Assembly: GCA_030601885.1 (NCBI GenBank)
Contig: JAUWAU010000019.1
Coordinates: 1 to 64,000 of the forward strand
Direction of reading: 5' to 3'
DNA length: 64,000 nt
Source of the DNA: Armatimonadota bacterium
GTDB lineage: Bacteria > Armatimonadota > Zipacnadia > JAUWAU01
The notes under the pieces were generated by a model. The model made no database searches and had not been told where the DNA came from. It was given only the letters and a program-made list of their open reading frames with translations. The position numbers were made by a program, and so were the translations under genes. Shown here one piece after another: positions 17,732 to 27,262 of the stretch (position 1 is the stretch's first letter; every line of letters starts with the position of its first letter).

Positions 17732-19279
17732 ATGAGCGATAAGCAACACCCAGGAGCAAAGGCACCAACTGCGACGACGCCCAGAAAGCCGGACGGCGCA
17801 GCGGAGGCGGGCGAGCTTCCCAGCATGAGGGAGCGGCGCAAGATACCGCGTCAGCCGATGCCGGAGCAAGACCCAACGGCGCGGCGCAGCAACTTCAACG
17901 AGGTGCCCTACGGTTACGACGGGCAGACCGCCCGACTGGAGGCACTGCGCTGCATTGAGTGCAAGAGTCCGAAATGTGTGGATATGTGTCCCGTGGAAAT
18001 TGACATCCCGGGTTTTCTCAAGTTGATCATGAGGGGCGACTTTCTGGGCGCCGCGCAAAAGGTCCGCGAGACGAACGCGCTGCCAGCCATCTGCGGCCGC
18101 GTATGTCCGCAAGAGGAGCAATGCGAGCAGACGTGCATTCTCGCCAAGCGGGGTCAGCCCGTGGCCGTAGGACGTCTGGAGCGCTTCGTGGCTGATTGGG
18201 AGCGCGGGCATGGCGAGATCTCGCTGCCCGAGAAGCGACCACCGACGGGGAAGAGGGTGGGCATCGTCGGCAGTGGGCCTGCGGGGCTGACGGTGGCCGG
18301 TGACCTCACCGTGCTCGGGCACGAGGCGATGGTGTTCGAGGCACTCCACGAGATCGGCGGGGTGCTGGTGTACGGCATCCCGGAGTTTCGGCTGCCGAAA
18401 GAGATCGTGGGCGCTGAAGTGGCGTATCTGCAGAAGCTCGGGGTGCGCTTCGAGAACAACTTCGTCGTCGGCCGCACCGCCACCATCGACGAGCTGTTTG
18501 CGGAGGGACACGATGCGATCTTCATCGGCACGGGGGCGGGCGCGCCGATGATGACGGGCCTCCCGGGCGAGAATCTGTGCGGGGTTTACTCGGCGAATGA
18601 GTATCTGACCCGCGTGAACCTGATGCATGCCTGGGAGTTCCCCAAGTATGACACGCCCATGGTGCGGAGAAAGAACGTGGCCGTCCTGGGCGGCGGCAAC
18701 ACGGCTATGGACGCCGCCAGAGCATCGCTGCGGCTGAGCGATGGCGGGAATGTCAGGATCGTGTACCGGCGCTCCCGGCAGGAAATGCCGGCTCGCGATG
18801 AGGAGATCGAGCACGGGGAGGAGGAGGGCATCGAGTTCCACTTCCTCACCACACCGACAAAGTTCATCGGCGACGAGAACGGTTGGATCAAGGGGATGGA
18901 GTGCATTCGGATGGAGCTGGGCGAACCGGACGAGAGCGGCCGGCGTCGCCCGCTGCCCATCGATGGCTCTGAGTTCCATATGCCCGTGGACATAGTGATC
19001 ATCGCGTTCGGCACGAACGCCAATCCGATCATCCGCCAGACCACGCCGGGCCTGAAATGCAATGAGTGGGGTTACATCGAAACTGACCCGGAGACTTGTG
19101 CCACGAGCCGGGAGGGCGTATATGCCGGAGGGGACATCGTCACCGGTGCAGCGACGGTGATCGCCGCCATGGGAGCCGGCAAACGGGCTGCCAGAGCGAT
19201 TCATGAGTACCTGACGGGAGAGAAACTGACGCCGCCGGGAGGGGAGGACGAGGTGAATGGAGAAGAGGCTGAAGAATAG
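17732..19279 (+). CDS. nfnB: NfnB / NADPH-dependent glutamate synthase small-subunit family protein
   Basis: 515 residues. The N-terminal domain carries Cys clusters for two 4Fe-4S centres (CIECKSPKCVDMCPVEIDIP and CGRVCPQEEQCEQTC). Two nucleotide-binding domains follow: GIVGSGPAGLTVAGDL for FAD and VAVLGGGNTAMDAA for NADPH, with the late YAGGDIVTGAATVI FAD block. The first ~45 residues are a Lys/Ala/Pro-rich extension. Directly downstream of nfnA. Whether the pair acts as Nfn or as a GltA-like enzyme cannot be told from sequence; pairing with NfnA favours Nfn. Confidence 0.92.
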   Translation: MSDKQHPGAKAPTATTPRKPDGAAEAGELPSMRERRKIPRQPMPEQDPTARRSNFNEVPYGYDGQTARLEALRCIECKSPKCVDMCPVEIDIPGFLKLIMRGDFLGAAQKVRETNALPAICGRVCPQEEQCEQTCILAKRGQPVAVGRLERFVADWERGHGEISLPEKRPPTGKRVGIVGSGPAGLTVAGDLTVLGHEAMVFEALHEIGGVLVYGIPEFRLPKEIVGAEVAYLQKLGVRFENNFVVGRTATIDELFAEGHDAIFIGTGAGAPMMTGLPGENLCGVYSANEYLTRVNLMHAWEFPKYDTPMVRRKNVAVLGGGNTAMDAARASLRLSDGGNVRIVYRRSRQEMPARDEEIEHGEEEGIEFHFLTTPTKFIGDENGWIKGMECIRMELGEPDESGRRRPLPIDGSEFHMPVDIVIIAFGTNANPIIRQTTPGLKCNEWGYIETDPETCATSREGVYAGGDIVTGAATVIAAMGAGKRAARAIHEYLTGEKLTPPGGEDEVNGEEAEE

Positions 19280-19303
19280 TGCTACGTGGGCCGTCGGGGT
19301 GTG

Positions 19304-19332
19304 TTGACACCCACATGGCGCGATGATAGAAT
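19304..19332 (+). promoter_or_regulatory. Near-consensus sigma-70 type promoter with long leader
   Basis: TTGACA (19304-19309), 17-nt spacer, TAGAAT (19327-19332): six of six and five of six matches to the -35/-10 consensus. Transcription would begin near 19339, leaving a leader of about 230 nt before the permease ATG. The leader has a CGTGGC-GGCAC-GCCACG hairpin but no riboswitch I recognise. It should drive the ABC/FtsX gene series from 19568 on. Confidence 0.7.
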
Positions 19333-19567
19333 GCCGAGGCGGCGCCGCGTCCCGGGAGCGCCGTACGGCAGTGGCCGAGAAGCATAGTTTGGTCCCGCGA
19401 AGGAAACCCGGCCCGGGGGTTGAATACGTTGCCGTGGCGGCACGCCACGCGTGTGAGAGCGCTTCTGCGCAACGAAACGAGGTGGGAAGCGCAGTAGGGC
19501 GAACGTGCGCCACGAACCTCTGCCGCGTGCTGCCACCATGGGGCCGCCGCCGCGCAGGGAGGAAAGA

Positions 19568-20290
19568 ATGGAAAGGCAGTCTGAGGCCGTCATCCAGCGG
19601 CAGATCAAACTGCCCCTCCGGCAGGCATTCAATATTAGCCTCCGCAGCATCACGCTTCGGCTCGGTCGTGCCGCCGTCACAGCAGCCAGTATCTTCCTGG
19701 CCATCGCATTCCTCTCGTCAGTTCTTGCCACCAAGGTAATCCAGGATACGCTCGAGAAAGAGCGCCTGGAACGTGGGCGTGTGATGACCGTTGCCGAGGC
19801 CGTCAGCCTCCCCGGCGTGGAGGGGGCCGCCGGGACTGGCGGGGTAGAAGGGGGCGGCAGCTCGGCGACGGGCGCGCAGGAAGAAGAGGCCCGGCGCTGG
19901 TGGCTGGTGACCATGTCGCTGCTGGTGTGCCTTGCCGGCATCACGAACGCCATGCTGATGTCGGTCACCGAGCGCTTCCGTGAGATCGGCACCATGAAGT
20001 GCCTGGGTGCGCTCGACAGCTTCATCGTCAGGCTGTTTCTCATTGAGTCCGCCCTACTGGGCGTCATTGGCTCTACCGCCGGAGCCATCGCGGGGGTGCT
20101 CTTGATACTGTTCGTCTATTCCATCAGAGAGGGCTTCTCGCTGCCGGGGCGAATCAATTGGCCGGAATTGCTCGCGTATATGGCCGCAAGTATAGGAATC
20201 GGGGCGGTGATCGCACTGCTCGCGGCCATCGCACCGGCAGTTCGCGCTGCTCGGCTGCCACCGTCGGCGGCCCTGCGCACGGAGATCTAG
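19568..20290 (+). CDS. FtsX/MacB-type ABC transporter permease
   Basis: 240 residues from ATG 19568, which follows GGAGG by 5 nt; an upstream GTG at 19505 lacks support. One N-terminal membrane segment (AAVTAASIFLAIAFLSSVLA), a short Gly-rich extracytoplasmic loop, then three C-terminal segments with the FtsX signature TERFREIGTMKCLGALDSFIV and the end AARLPPSAALRTEI. The periplasmic domain is much shorter than in MacB or LolC/E. Partner of the ATPase at 20345; a 12-bp palindrome GGGCCCGGGCCC lies between the two genes. Confidence 0.88.
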   Translation: MERQSEAVIQRQIKLPLRQAFNISLRSITLRLGRAAVTAASIFLAIAFLSSVLATKVIQDTLEKERLERGRVMTVAEAVSLPGVEGAAGTGGVEGGGSSATGAQEEEARRWWLVTMSLLVCLAGITNAMLMSVTERFREIGTMKCLGALDSFIVRLFLIESALLGVIGSTAGAIAGVLLILFVYSIREGFSLPGRINWPELLAYMAASIGIGAVIALLAAIAPAVRAARLPPSAALRTEI

Positions 20291-20344
20291 AAGTCCGAAG
20301 CGAGCGGCCTTGCGTGGGCCCGGGCCCGCAAAGGAGTGCTAATT

Positions 20345-21241
20345 GTGCCGACGGTAAAGTGTCCGGAATGCAAAGAAGAAGTGGATGCTGGGGTGGTGGC
20401 GACTGTGTGTCCGAACTGCAAAGCCGACTTGCGGCCGGCAATTGAAGAGGAAGCGCGTATCCGCAAGGATGAAGACGTGTCGCGCAAAGCCGAAGAAGAT
20501 GGGCTGGTCGCTGAGTTTATCGTCCGCACCAAGGACCTGGTGAAGGAGTTCGTACTCGGCGGGACGGTCCTTCGGGCGCTCAAGGGCGTGAAGCTGGACA
20601 TTCGCCGGGGCGAGTATATCTCCATCATGGGGCCGTCGGGCTCGGGGAAAACGACACTGTTTAACATGGTCGGCGGCCTCGACAAGCCTACATCCGGCAC
20701 CGTGTACATCGACGAGGTGGACATGGCCCAGCTCGACGCCTACGAATTGGCCTGGCTGCGATGTCGGAAGATCGGGTACATCTTCCAGACGTTTAACCTC
20801 ATCCCGGTGATGACGGCCCTCGAGAACGTGACGCTTCCGATGATCTTCGCGGGCGCGACCCAGGACGAGATGATGGAGCGAGCCATTCACCTGCTCGAGA
20901 CGGTGGGGCTGGGCGATCGACTGCATCACAAGCCGAACGAGCTCTCCGGGGGCCAGCAGCAGCGCGTTGCCGTCGCTCGCTCTCTTGCCAATGCGCCCGC
21001 CATCGTTCTGGCCGATGAGCCCACCGGCAACCTGGATCTGCGTACGGGCAAGGAGATCATTGATCTGCTCAGGCAGTTGAACGCGGAAGAGGGCGTCACC
21101 ATCATTTCGGCCACCCATGACCTGAAGATGATCGACGTCTCCGATCGCATCGTGCACATCAGAGACGGCGCGATAGAGCGAATCGAGGACCGCAGCGAAA
21201 TCGACTTGGAGATTGGGCGACTGGAGGGCGCTGAGGACTAA
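20345..21241 (+). CDS. LolD/MacB-type ABC ATPase with N-terminal zinc ribbon
   Basis: 298 residues from GTG 20345 (AAGGAG 8 nt upstream; a GTG nine bases earlier overlaps that site). Residues 5-30 hold CPECKEEVDAGVVATVCPNC, a rubredoxin/zinc-ribbon-like pair of CxxC knuckles rarely seen on this class. The ABC domain has Walker A GPSGSGKTTLF, Q-loop FQTFNLIPVM, signature LSGGQQQRVAVARSL, Walker B IVLADEPTGNLD and the switch His in ISATHD. Closest in layout to LolD/MacB ATPases, which power lipoprotein or substrate extrusion. It sits between two FtsX-type permease genes. Confidence 0.92.
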   Translation: MPTVKCPECKEEVDAGVVATVCPNCKADLRPAIEEEARIRKDEDVSRKAEEDGLVAEFIVRTKDLVKEFVLGGTVLRALKGVKLDIRRGEYISIMGPSGSGKTTLFNMVGGLDKPTSGTVYIDEVDMAQLDAYELAWLRCRKIGYIFQTFNLIPVMTALENVTLPMIFAGATQDEMMERAIHLLETVGLGDRLHHKPNELSGGQQQRVAVARSLANAPAIVLADEPTGNLDLRTGKEIIDLLRQLNAEEGVTIISATHDLKMIDVSDRIVHIRDGAIERIEDRSEIDLEIGRLEGAED

Positions 21242-21523
21242 GATACCCGCGTCGCCTCTGGCAGAGCCGTGCGATCGGGCCGGGACGGGCTGTGGGACAG
21301 GAGCAGCTCGTTCGGCAGGGCGATGCGGCGGCGCGTTCGGAGTGGGGCGCCCATGAACAACCCGGGGCTGGCCGAACTGCCGCCGACAACCGAATGGAGG
21401 GGGCTCACTGAGGGAAACACCACGAACCCGTAAGCCCGTCTCAGCGCAGCCGCCTCATGCCCCTGGACCGCACCGTCCTCGCCTGCCAGCACAGCCGATC
21501 TACGCTCGCTGCAGTCCCACAAG

Positions 21524-24500
21524 GTGGTGGAGCCGTTGGAACGCATAGTGCGGTTCGTATTCGTCCCTCTACTTGGTGTGCTTGTGGTCTCGGTATTCGG
21601 CACAGTGCCGGCAGCGTGGTCGGCCGAGGAGGACGAAGAGGAGGTCGCTCTCAGAAGCGAGACCGACTACCTCAGCGTCTCATCTCTCGTCAGCCGAGAC
21701 GAGATGAGTAAGACGGTCCGTCTTCTGTCGGAAAGCTACCAGAGCCGCGTGACCGGGTATCCGGATGCCGGTCTGGTGCTGGCCCCAAGGGGAACCCCTG
21801 CCCTGCAGGACTTCTACAGCCTCGCTCGGCAGTACGACCAGCGGCTGCGCAGTGCCGCACTGGAGATATGGGCCAATCTGCAGACCCAGTCCAAGCGCCT
21901 GCCGTCCGAAAAGGAGGTCCAGGAGCGATACGCCCTGCTTTCGACCCTCGCGAAGATCGTAAGCGATATCGACGGCGCCTTGCGAGAGTACCAGCGCAAG
22001 CACCCGATGTCGAGGCCGATCCGGCGTCACACGGCGGAGGAGAAGCTCGTCCGGATGACGCTGGAGGGGAGTTGCACGGACCTCGATGATGCAGTGCGTG
22101 TTGCCATAGATGCTCTCAAAGCGTGCGAGCGCGCCAAGGGCGGCAGGCTGGACGCTCGCCGCGAGGCGCTGCAAGCGATGAAGAAGGCGATCGCAAAGCT
22201 CGACGAGCTGTTGGACATACCCGGCGAGCGGTTCGACAGTCTCAGCAGCTACCTCAGCAGCTTCAAGCAGCTTGCCCCGAACGACTTGCAGGACATGCAT
22301 AGAGCGGGCAGGCTCGGTGCGGCCGGGTATGTGTACGCGCAGTTCAGGATGCTGGGGCTGGATGATGTTGACATCGAGCCTTTCGACGTTGTGATCCCAA
22401 TCAACGCCGGCGCGCGCGCGGCCGACGAGCTCGACGCGGAGCTGGTGATCGAGGACACGGGCAAGAGCTATCCGATTTACCCAATGTGGCCGAACCTGGT
22501 GCGGACGTCCAAGACGCTCCCCGCCGGCATGGTGGGACGTCTATCATATGCCGGCCGCAGCGATCTGCGCAGCTACAACGGCCTTGACCTCACGAACGCC
22601 ATTGTCATGCTGGATTTCGACTCTGGCAGCCGGTGGTTCAACGCCCCGCTATTGGGCGCTCGAGCGGTGCTGTTCATCGAGCCGGAGCGCACCATACGCG
22701 GCGAGGCGGAGAACAAGTTCCTGAGCATCCCCGTGGACCTGCCGCGTTTCTGGGTGCCGAAGGACGTCGCGGATCGCCTCCTGGCTCTGCTCAAGCTGCA
22801 CGGCGACGTACGCATTCGGCTCAAGTGCAACGTGGTGTGGGAGACGCGTCCCGCGTACAACATCATCGGGCGATTGATAGGCACGGATCAGCGCCTGAAT
22901 AAACAGCAGGTCATCATACAGTCCTACTACGACTCCATCTCGATAACCCCGTCACACGCGCCGGGCGCCGAGAGCGCCACGAACCTGGCCGCCCTGCTGC
23001 AAGTGGCGGATACGTTCGTCCACCATCGGCCCAAGCGAAGCGTGCTGTTCCTGGCCACCGGCGGTCACTTCCAGGGGCTCGCGGGCAGCAAGCAGTTTAT
23101 CACCAAGCGCAAGCGCGGGGCGCGCACCGATCCGCGGGTGCGCCGCCTCTTTGAGCTGGCCGACGACTCGCGGAACGAGCTGGAGGAGGCCGCGGATCGC
23201 GTCTGGGAGGAGGAGCGGGCGCGGAAGGCCGACGAGGGCAAGAGCGCCGCGGAGAGGGCCGAAGAGCAGATTAAGGCACTTGGTCGCGTTGGGAAAGCGC
23301 TCCGTACGGTGCGCAAGAACGTCCGCAGGTACCGTAAGACCGTCGATGTAGCCCTGCGCGAAGACCCCAACAAGAAGCGACCCGAGGAGAAGCTCTTCAG
23401 CGATGTCGAGCTCACCGAGCGTGCACGCCTTCTGCAGGAGGTCTTCGAGCCGCGCGTGGAGGTCATGAATCGCGCCATGGATGCCCTCGAGCGCGAGCTG
23501 CAGAAGGCGGACGGGCTGGTCCGGGATGCCACTGTCGATGAGCGCACCGAGCAACTGGACAGTGCCAAGGCAGCCGTTGACGCTCTGACCGACGCGCTGG
23601 ACTTCTCCGAAGAGGGCATATCGCTCTGGTTCTCCATCGACCTCAGCAGCCATAACGGCACGTTCGGCATTTTCTACAAAGGCAACTTCTACAACTACTC
23701 CGAGAACATTCAGTGGAAGTTCTCCGACATCGGGAAGAAGGCGCGCGAGTACGCCGCCCTCATTGGCACGGCATTGGCCGTGGATCCCAAAAAGGCGCTC
23801 GTGGACGGCATCAATGCGATCCAGGGAAAGGACTGGCGGGTGTACATGGGCGGGAAGCTGGCGCTGGATAGCGAGGTGGCCACGCTCGCCGCGATCCCCG
23901 GCCTGGCGTTCGCCACTATCGACGATCAGCGCCATCTGGTGGACACGCCGCTGGACGTATGGGAGGCCGTTGATATAGCCAACACGCATCGCCAGGTGCG
24001 CTTCCTGGCGTGTCTGCTCCACGACCTCGTCTCCATCAGCAAGCCCAAAGACCTGTATCGCCTGGATCTGGACGATAACTTCTGCGAAGTCTATGGGCAT
24101 TTGGTAGAGTTCGATCCGAAGACGAGCTACTTCCCGGATGAGCCCATCCCGGGCGCCGTGGCGGTGGCCCGCGCGCACTTCAAGACCGCGATGGGCGTGC
24201 GCTGCGAGGTCATGGATCAGGTCGGAAACGACGGGAAACTGTCGCTGCTCGGCCTGCCGAATACCCGCGCCGTCAGGGGAAATGTGCGCATTGAGGGATA
24301 CTACCTCGACCCGGTGGACGGGCACGTGTCCTACGCGCCGGATCTGGGGCGCACGGGCCATAAGACGTATCCCATCGAGATCCCCATGGACATGATGGAG
24401 AAGCCGGTCAGTGTCGTCATGTTCGAATGCCTGGGCATGACGATCTTCGACATGGTGGACCAGCGCTTCTTTACATTCCTGTCGGAGATGCACGTGTACG

Positions 24501-27115
24501 ATGCGGCCTCGGAGGCCGAGCCCCAGGAATTCGGCACTTGTCTCCCGCTCCCGCCACAACAATGGGTGTCATACTACGAGCCCGTCGCGGTGGTGTATGC
24601 CAGGCCGGGAACACGCTTAAAGGTGACAATGGGCGCCAGCGTCCTCGGCCTGCGCTTTGTCCTGTTGAACGCCACTGACGAGAATTGGGCCGAGGGCCGG
24701 AAGCATACGAAAGACTGCCGGAGGGCTGCGGAGGGCCAGGGCTATCTCGTGGACGACCATCTGAGCATTCCCGCAACGCCCTATCGCGCGGCATGGGACA
24801 TGTGGAAGGTGGACGATCACCGCGCCGGCGTGCTCGCCGACAAGGGCGTCCGGAACAGCCGCATTGAGAGTCTGCACGCGAGCGCCAAGCAGTATCTGGA
24901 CCGGGCCGGCTATTGGCTGCAGCGCAAGGAGTACGATCGGTTCCTGGTCAACGCGCGCAGAGCATGGAGCTACGAATCGCGTGCCTATCCCGATGTGCGC
25001 AAGACCGAAACCGACGTGGTCAAGGGCATCATCTTCTATCTGGCGCTGCTGCTGCCGTTCAGCTACTTCGCCGAACGCCTGCTGATCGCTGCCCGAAGCA
25101 TCAAGTGGCAGATCGTTGGCTGGTTCGGCATCTTCCTGGCGATCTTCACGCTCATCGGCTTTGTACACCCGGCGTTCGCCATCACCTTTACGCCGGCCAT
25201 CATCCTGCTCGCCTTCGTCATCCTGACGCTCACCGCCCTCGTGGTGGCCATCATCGTGGGCAAGTTCGAGGAACAGATGAAGCAGGTGAAGTACGAGCAG
25301 ACGGGCATCCACTCGGCCGACATGGGACGGCTGTCCGCCTCCTCGGCGGCCTTCTCGCTGGGTATCTCCAACATGCGCCGGCGCAAGGTGCGAACCATCC
25401 TGACGTGCGGGACCCTGGTGCTGCTCACCTTCACGGTGCTATCCTTCACGTCAGTAGTGCAGGGCGTACGCATCAACAGAATCTACTTGCCCAAGGAGGC
25501 GCCGTACAACGGGATTCTCATACGTGACAAGACGTGGAACGCCCTCAGCGAGCCCATGACCCGCATCATCACCAATGAGTTTGGCCGGCAATATGCGGTC
25601 GCCCCGCGGGCGTGGTTCCTGGCCGCGCAAGTCGGCCAACAGTCCTTCCTCAATGTCTACCGCGGGCCCGATACCGTGTATGCGGCCACCGGCATGGTCG
25701 GGTTGACACCGCAGGAGCAAGAGGTGTTGCGCCCATCCGAGAAGCTGGAGGCGGGCCGGTGGCTCGAGCCGGGCGATGAGAAGGTGTGCCTCCTGCCGAA
25801 GCGCATGGCCGAGAAGCTCGGGGTGACCAAGAGCGACGTCGGTACCGCCACCGTCCAGGTCTTTGGGGTGCCGCTCCGGGTCATCGGGTTAATAAGCACC
25901 AGCAGATTCAAGAAGCTTGTTGACCTGGATGGCGAGCAGCTCACCCCGGTGGACTATCTGCTCATGCAGGAGCAACAGCAGGAGCAACAGCAGCAGCCCA
26001 TGTCGGAGGATGAGCTGCGCGAGTACATCCACCTTGACCCGGACCAAGTGCTCATCGTTCCCTACGACTTCGCGGTGAACACGGGCGCCACTCTGCGCTC
26101 CATCGCTATCGGCGGCTTCGAATCAGGTGCGGACGTTCGCCAGAAACTGGACGACCTGATGCGCCGCGTGGAGCTGAATCTGTACTCGGGCGAGGACGGC
26201 AAGACGTTCCTGTGCAGCGCCGTGGGCGGCACCAGCTTCCGCGGAATGCGCGACCTCGGCATCCCCATCGTCATCGCCGCGCTCATCGTGCTGAACACGA
26301 TGTTGGGCTCCGTATATGAACGCACCAAGGAGATCGGGATCTACTCATCGCTGGGCCTCGCCCCCATTCACATCGCCATGCTGTTCGTGGCGGAGGCCTG
26401 TGTGTACGCTATCTTGGGCGCGATCGCCGGCTATCTGCTGGGGCAGGTAACGAGCAAAGTGCTCACGGTGACGGAGTGGGGCTTCATGCAAAGCCTGAAC
26501 CTGAACTACTCGTCAATGTCCGCCGTCGGCACCACGCTCATCGTGATGGCCACCGTGCTGCTCTCGACGCTGTATCCGGCAAAACGTGCCTCCGAGATCG
26601 CCGTCCCCGGCATCGAGCGGCGCTGGCGGCTCCCCGACCCGGCAGACGACGTCATTCACATGCAACTGCCCTTCACGGTGACGGGCGATCAGGCGCTCGG
26701 AGTGAACATGTTCCTCCATGAGTATCTGGAGGCACACGCGGATTACTCGCTGGGGCATTTCTCCACCGGCGATATCAGGCTGCGTACCTATGAGGCCGAA
26801 CGCGGCACGAGCTACGATTTGAGCCTTATGGTGTGGCTCGCGCCGTACGACCTCGGTGTTTCCGAGCGGCTTTCTATCTTGACGGTGCCCAGCGAGGACG
26901 AGGAGGTGTTTGAGATCGCGCTGCACATGCAGCGGGAGAGCGGCGACGAGTCCTCGTGGATCCGGGTGACGCGGAACTTCGTCAACATGCTGCGTAAGCA
27001 GTATCTGCTGTGGCGTACCTTCCCGGTGGGGCTCAAGGCAGAATACGGACAGCGGGCAAAGGAGCTGATCGAGGCAGGAGCAAAGAAGGCGCCCGTCGAA
27101 GAGGCCGGCAGCTAG
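21524..27115 (+). CDS. Giant fusion: degenerate M28 peptidase-like domain + FtsX permease
   Basis: 1,863 residues. Signal peptide at residues 8-33 (FVFVPLLGVLVVSVF). A helical region follows, then a PA-like insert (VRTSKTLPAGMVGRLSYAG) and an M28-like fold around residues 440-520. There the metal-ligand motifs look lost: SYYDS replaces a normal HxD and GAESATNLAALL replaces the ADDN-type block, so it is probably not a peptidase. A charged coiled-coil-like stretch (about 540-700) and further soluble domains lead to membrane helices near 1168-1246. A complete FtsX unit then runs 1287-1700 (NMRRRKVRTILTCG; SVYERTKEIGIYSSLGLAP; AKRASEIAVPG). A soluble tail ends the protein. No clear ribosome binding site marks the GTG start, so the exact N-terminus is uncertain. 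Likely partners are the ATPase at 20345 and permease at 19568. Confidence 0.82.
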   Translation: MVEPLERIVRFVFVPLLGVLVVSVFGTVPAAWSAEEDEEEVALRSETDYLSVSSLVSRDEMSKTVRLLSESYQSRVTGYPDAGLVLAPRGTPALQDFYSLARQYDQRLRSAALEIWANLQTQSKRLPSEKEVQERYALLSTLAKIVSDIDGALREYQRKHPMSRPIRRHTAEEKLVRMTLEGSCTDLDDAVRVAIDALKACERAKGGRLDARREALQAMKKAIAKLDELLDIPGERFDSLSSYLSSFKQLAPNDLQDMHRAGRLGAAGYVYAQFRMLGLDDVDIEPFDVVIPINAGARAADELDAELVIEDTGKSYPIYPMWPNLVRTSKTLPAGMVGRLSYAGRSDLRSYNGLDLTNAIVMLDFDSGSRWFNAPLLGARAVLFIEPERTIRGEAENKFLSIPVDLPRFWVPKDVADRLLALLKLHGDVRIRLKCNVVWETRPAYNIIGRLIGTDQRLNKQQVIIQSYYDSISITPSHAPGAESATNLAALLQVADTFVHHRPKRSVLFLATGGHFQGLAGSKQFITKRKRGARTDPRVRRLFELADDSRNELEEAADRVWEEERARKADEGKSAAERAEEQIKALGRVGKALRTVRKNVRRYRKTVDVALREDPNKKRPEEKLFSDVELTERARLLQEVFEPRVEVMNRAMDALERELQKADGLVRDATVDERTEQLDSAKAAVDALTDALDFSEEGISLWFSIDLSSHNGTFGIFYKGNFYNYSENIQWKFSDIGKKAREYAALIGTALAVDPKKALVDGINAIQGKDWRVYMGGKLALDSEVATLAAIPGLAFATIDDQRHLVDTPLDVWEAVDIANTHRQVRFLACLLHDLVSISKPKDLYRLDLDDNFCEVYGHLVEFDPKTSYFPDEPIPGAVAVARAHFKTAMGVRCEVMDQVGNDGKLSLLGLPNTRAVRGNVRIEGYYLDPVDGHVSYAPDLGRTGHKTYPIEIPMDMMEKPVSVVMFECLGMTIFDMVDQRFFTFLSEMHVYDAASEAEPQEFGTCLPLPPQQWVSYYEPVAVVYARPGTRLKVTMGASVLGLRFVLLNATDENWAEGRKHTKDCRRAAEGQGYLVDDHLSIPATPYRAAWDMWKVDDHRAGVLADKGVRNSRIESLHASAKQYLDRAGYWLQRKEYDRFLVNARRAWSYESRAYPDVRKTETDVVKGIIFYLALLLPFSYFAERLLIAARSIKWQIVGWFGIFLAIFTLIGFVHPAFAITFTPAIILLAFVILTLTALVVAIIVGKFEEQMKQVKYEQTGIHSADMGRLSASSAAFSLGISNMRRRKVRTILTCGTLVLLTFTVLSFTSVVQGVRINRIYLPKEAPYNGILIRDKTWNALSEPMTRIITNEFGRQYAVAPRAWFLAAQVGQQSFLNVYRGPDTVYAATGMVGLTPQEQEVLRPSEKLEAGRWLEPGDEKVCLLPKRMAEKLGVTKSDVGTATVQVFGVPLRVIGLISTSRFKKLVDLDGEQLTPVDYLLMQEQQQEQQQQPMSEDELREYIHLDPDQVLIVPYDFAVNTGATLRSIAIGGFESGADVRQKLDDLMRRVELNLYSGEDGKTFLCSAVGGTSFRGMRDLGIPIVIAALIVLNTMLGSVYERTKEIGIYSSLGLAPIHIAMLFVAEACVYAILGAIAGYLLGQVTSKVLTVTEWGFMQSLNLNYSSMSAVGTTLIVMATVLLSTLYPAKRASEIAVPGIERRWRLPDPADDVIHMQLPFTVTGDQALGVNMFLHEYLEAHADYSLGHFSTGDIRLRTYEAERGTSYDLSLMVWLAPYDLGVSERLSILTVPSEDEEVFEIALHMQRESGDESSWIRVTRNFVNMLRKQYLLWRTFPVGLKAEYGQRAKELIEAGAKKAPVEEAGS

Positions 27116-27262
27116 CGTGCGGGCCCGCAGCGGGCTCCTCATGACGGTTGGGACAAGAGCGACAGACGGTGGCGGCCCCAGGGGCACTTCAGAGGGCGCG
27201 TGCAGCCGACGGAGTCTGTCGGGAGTATAGCGGCCGGAACACGGATAAAGGAGCGGCACGCT

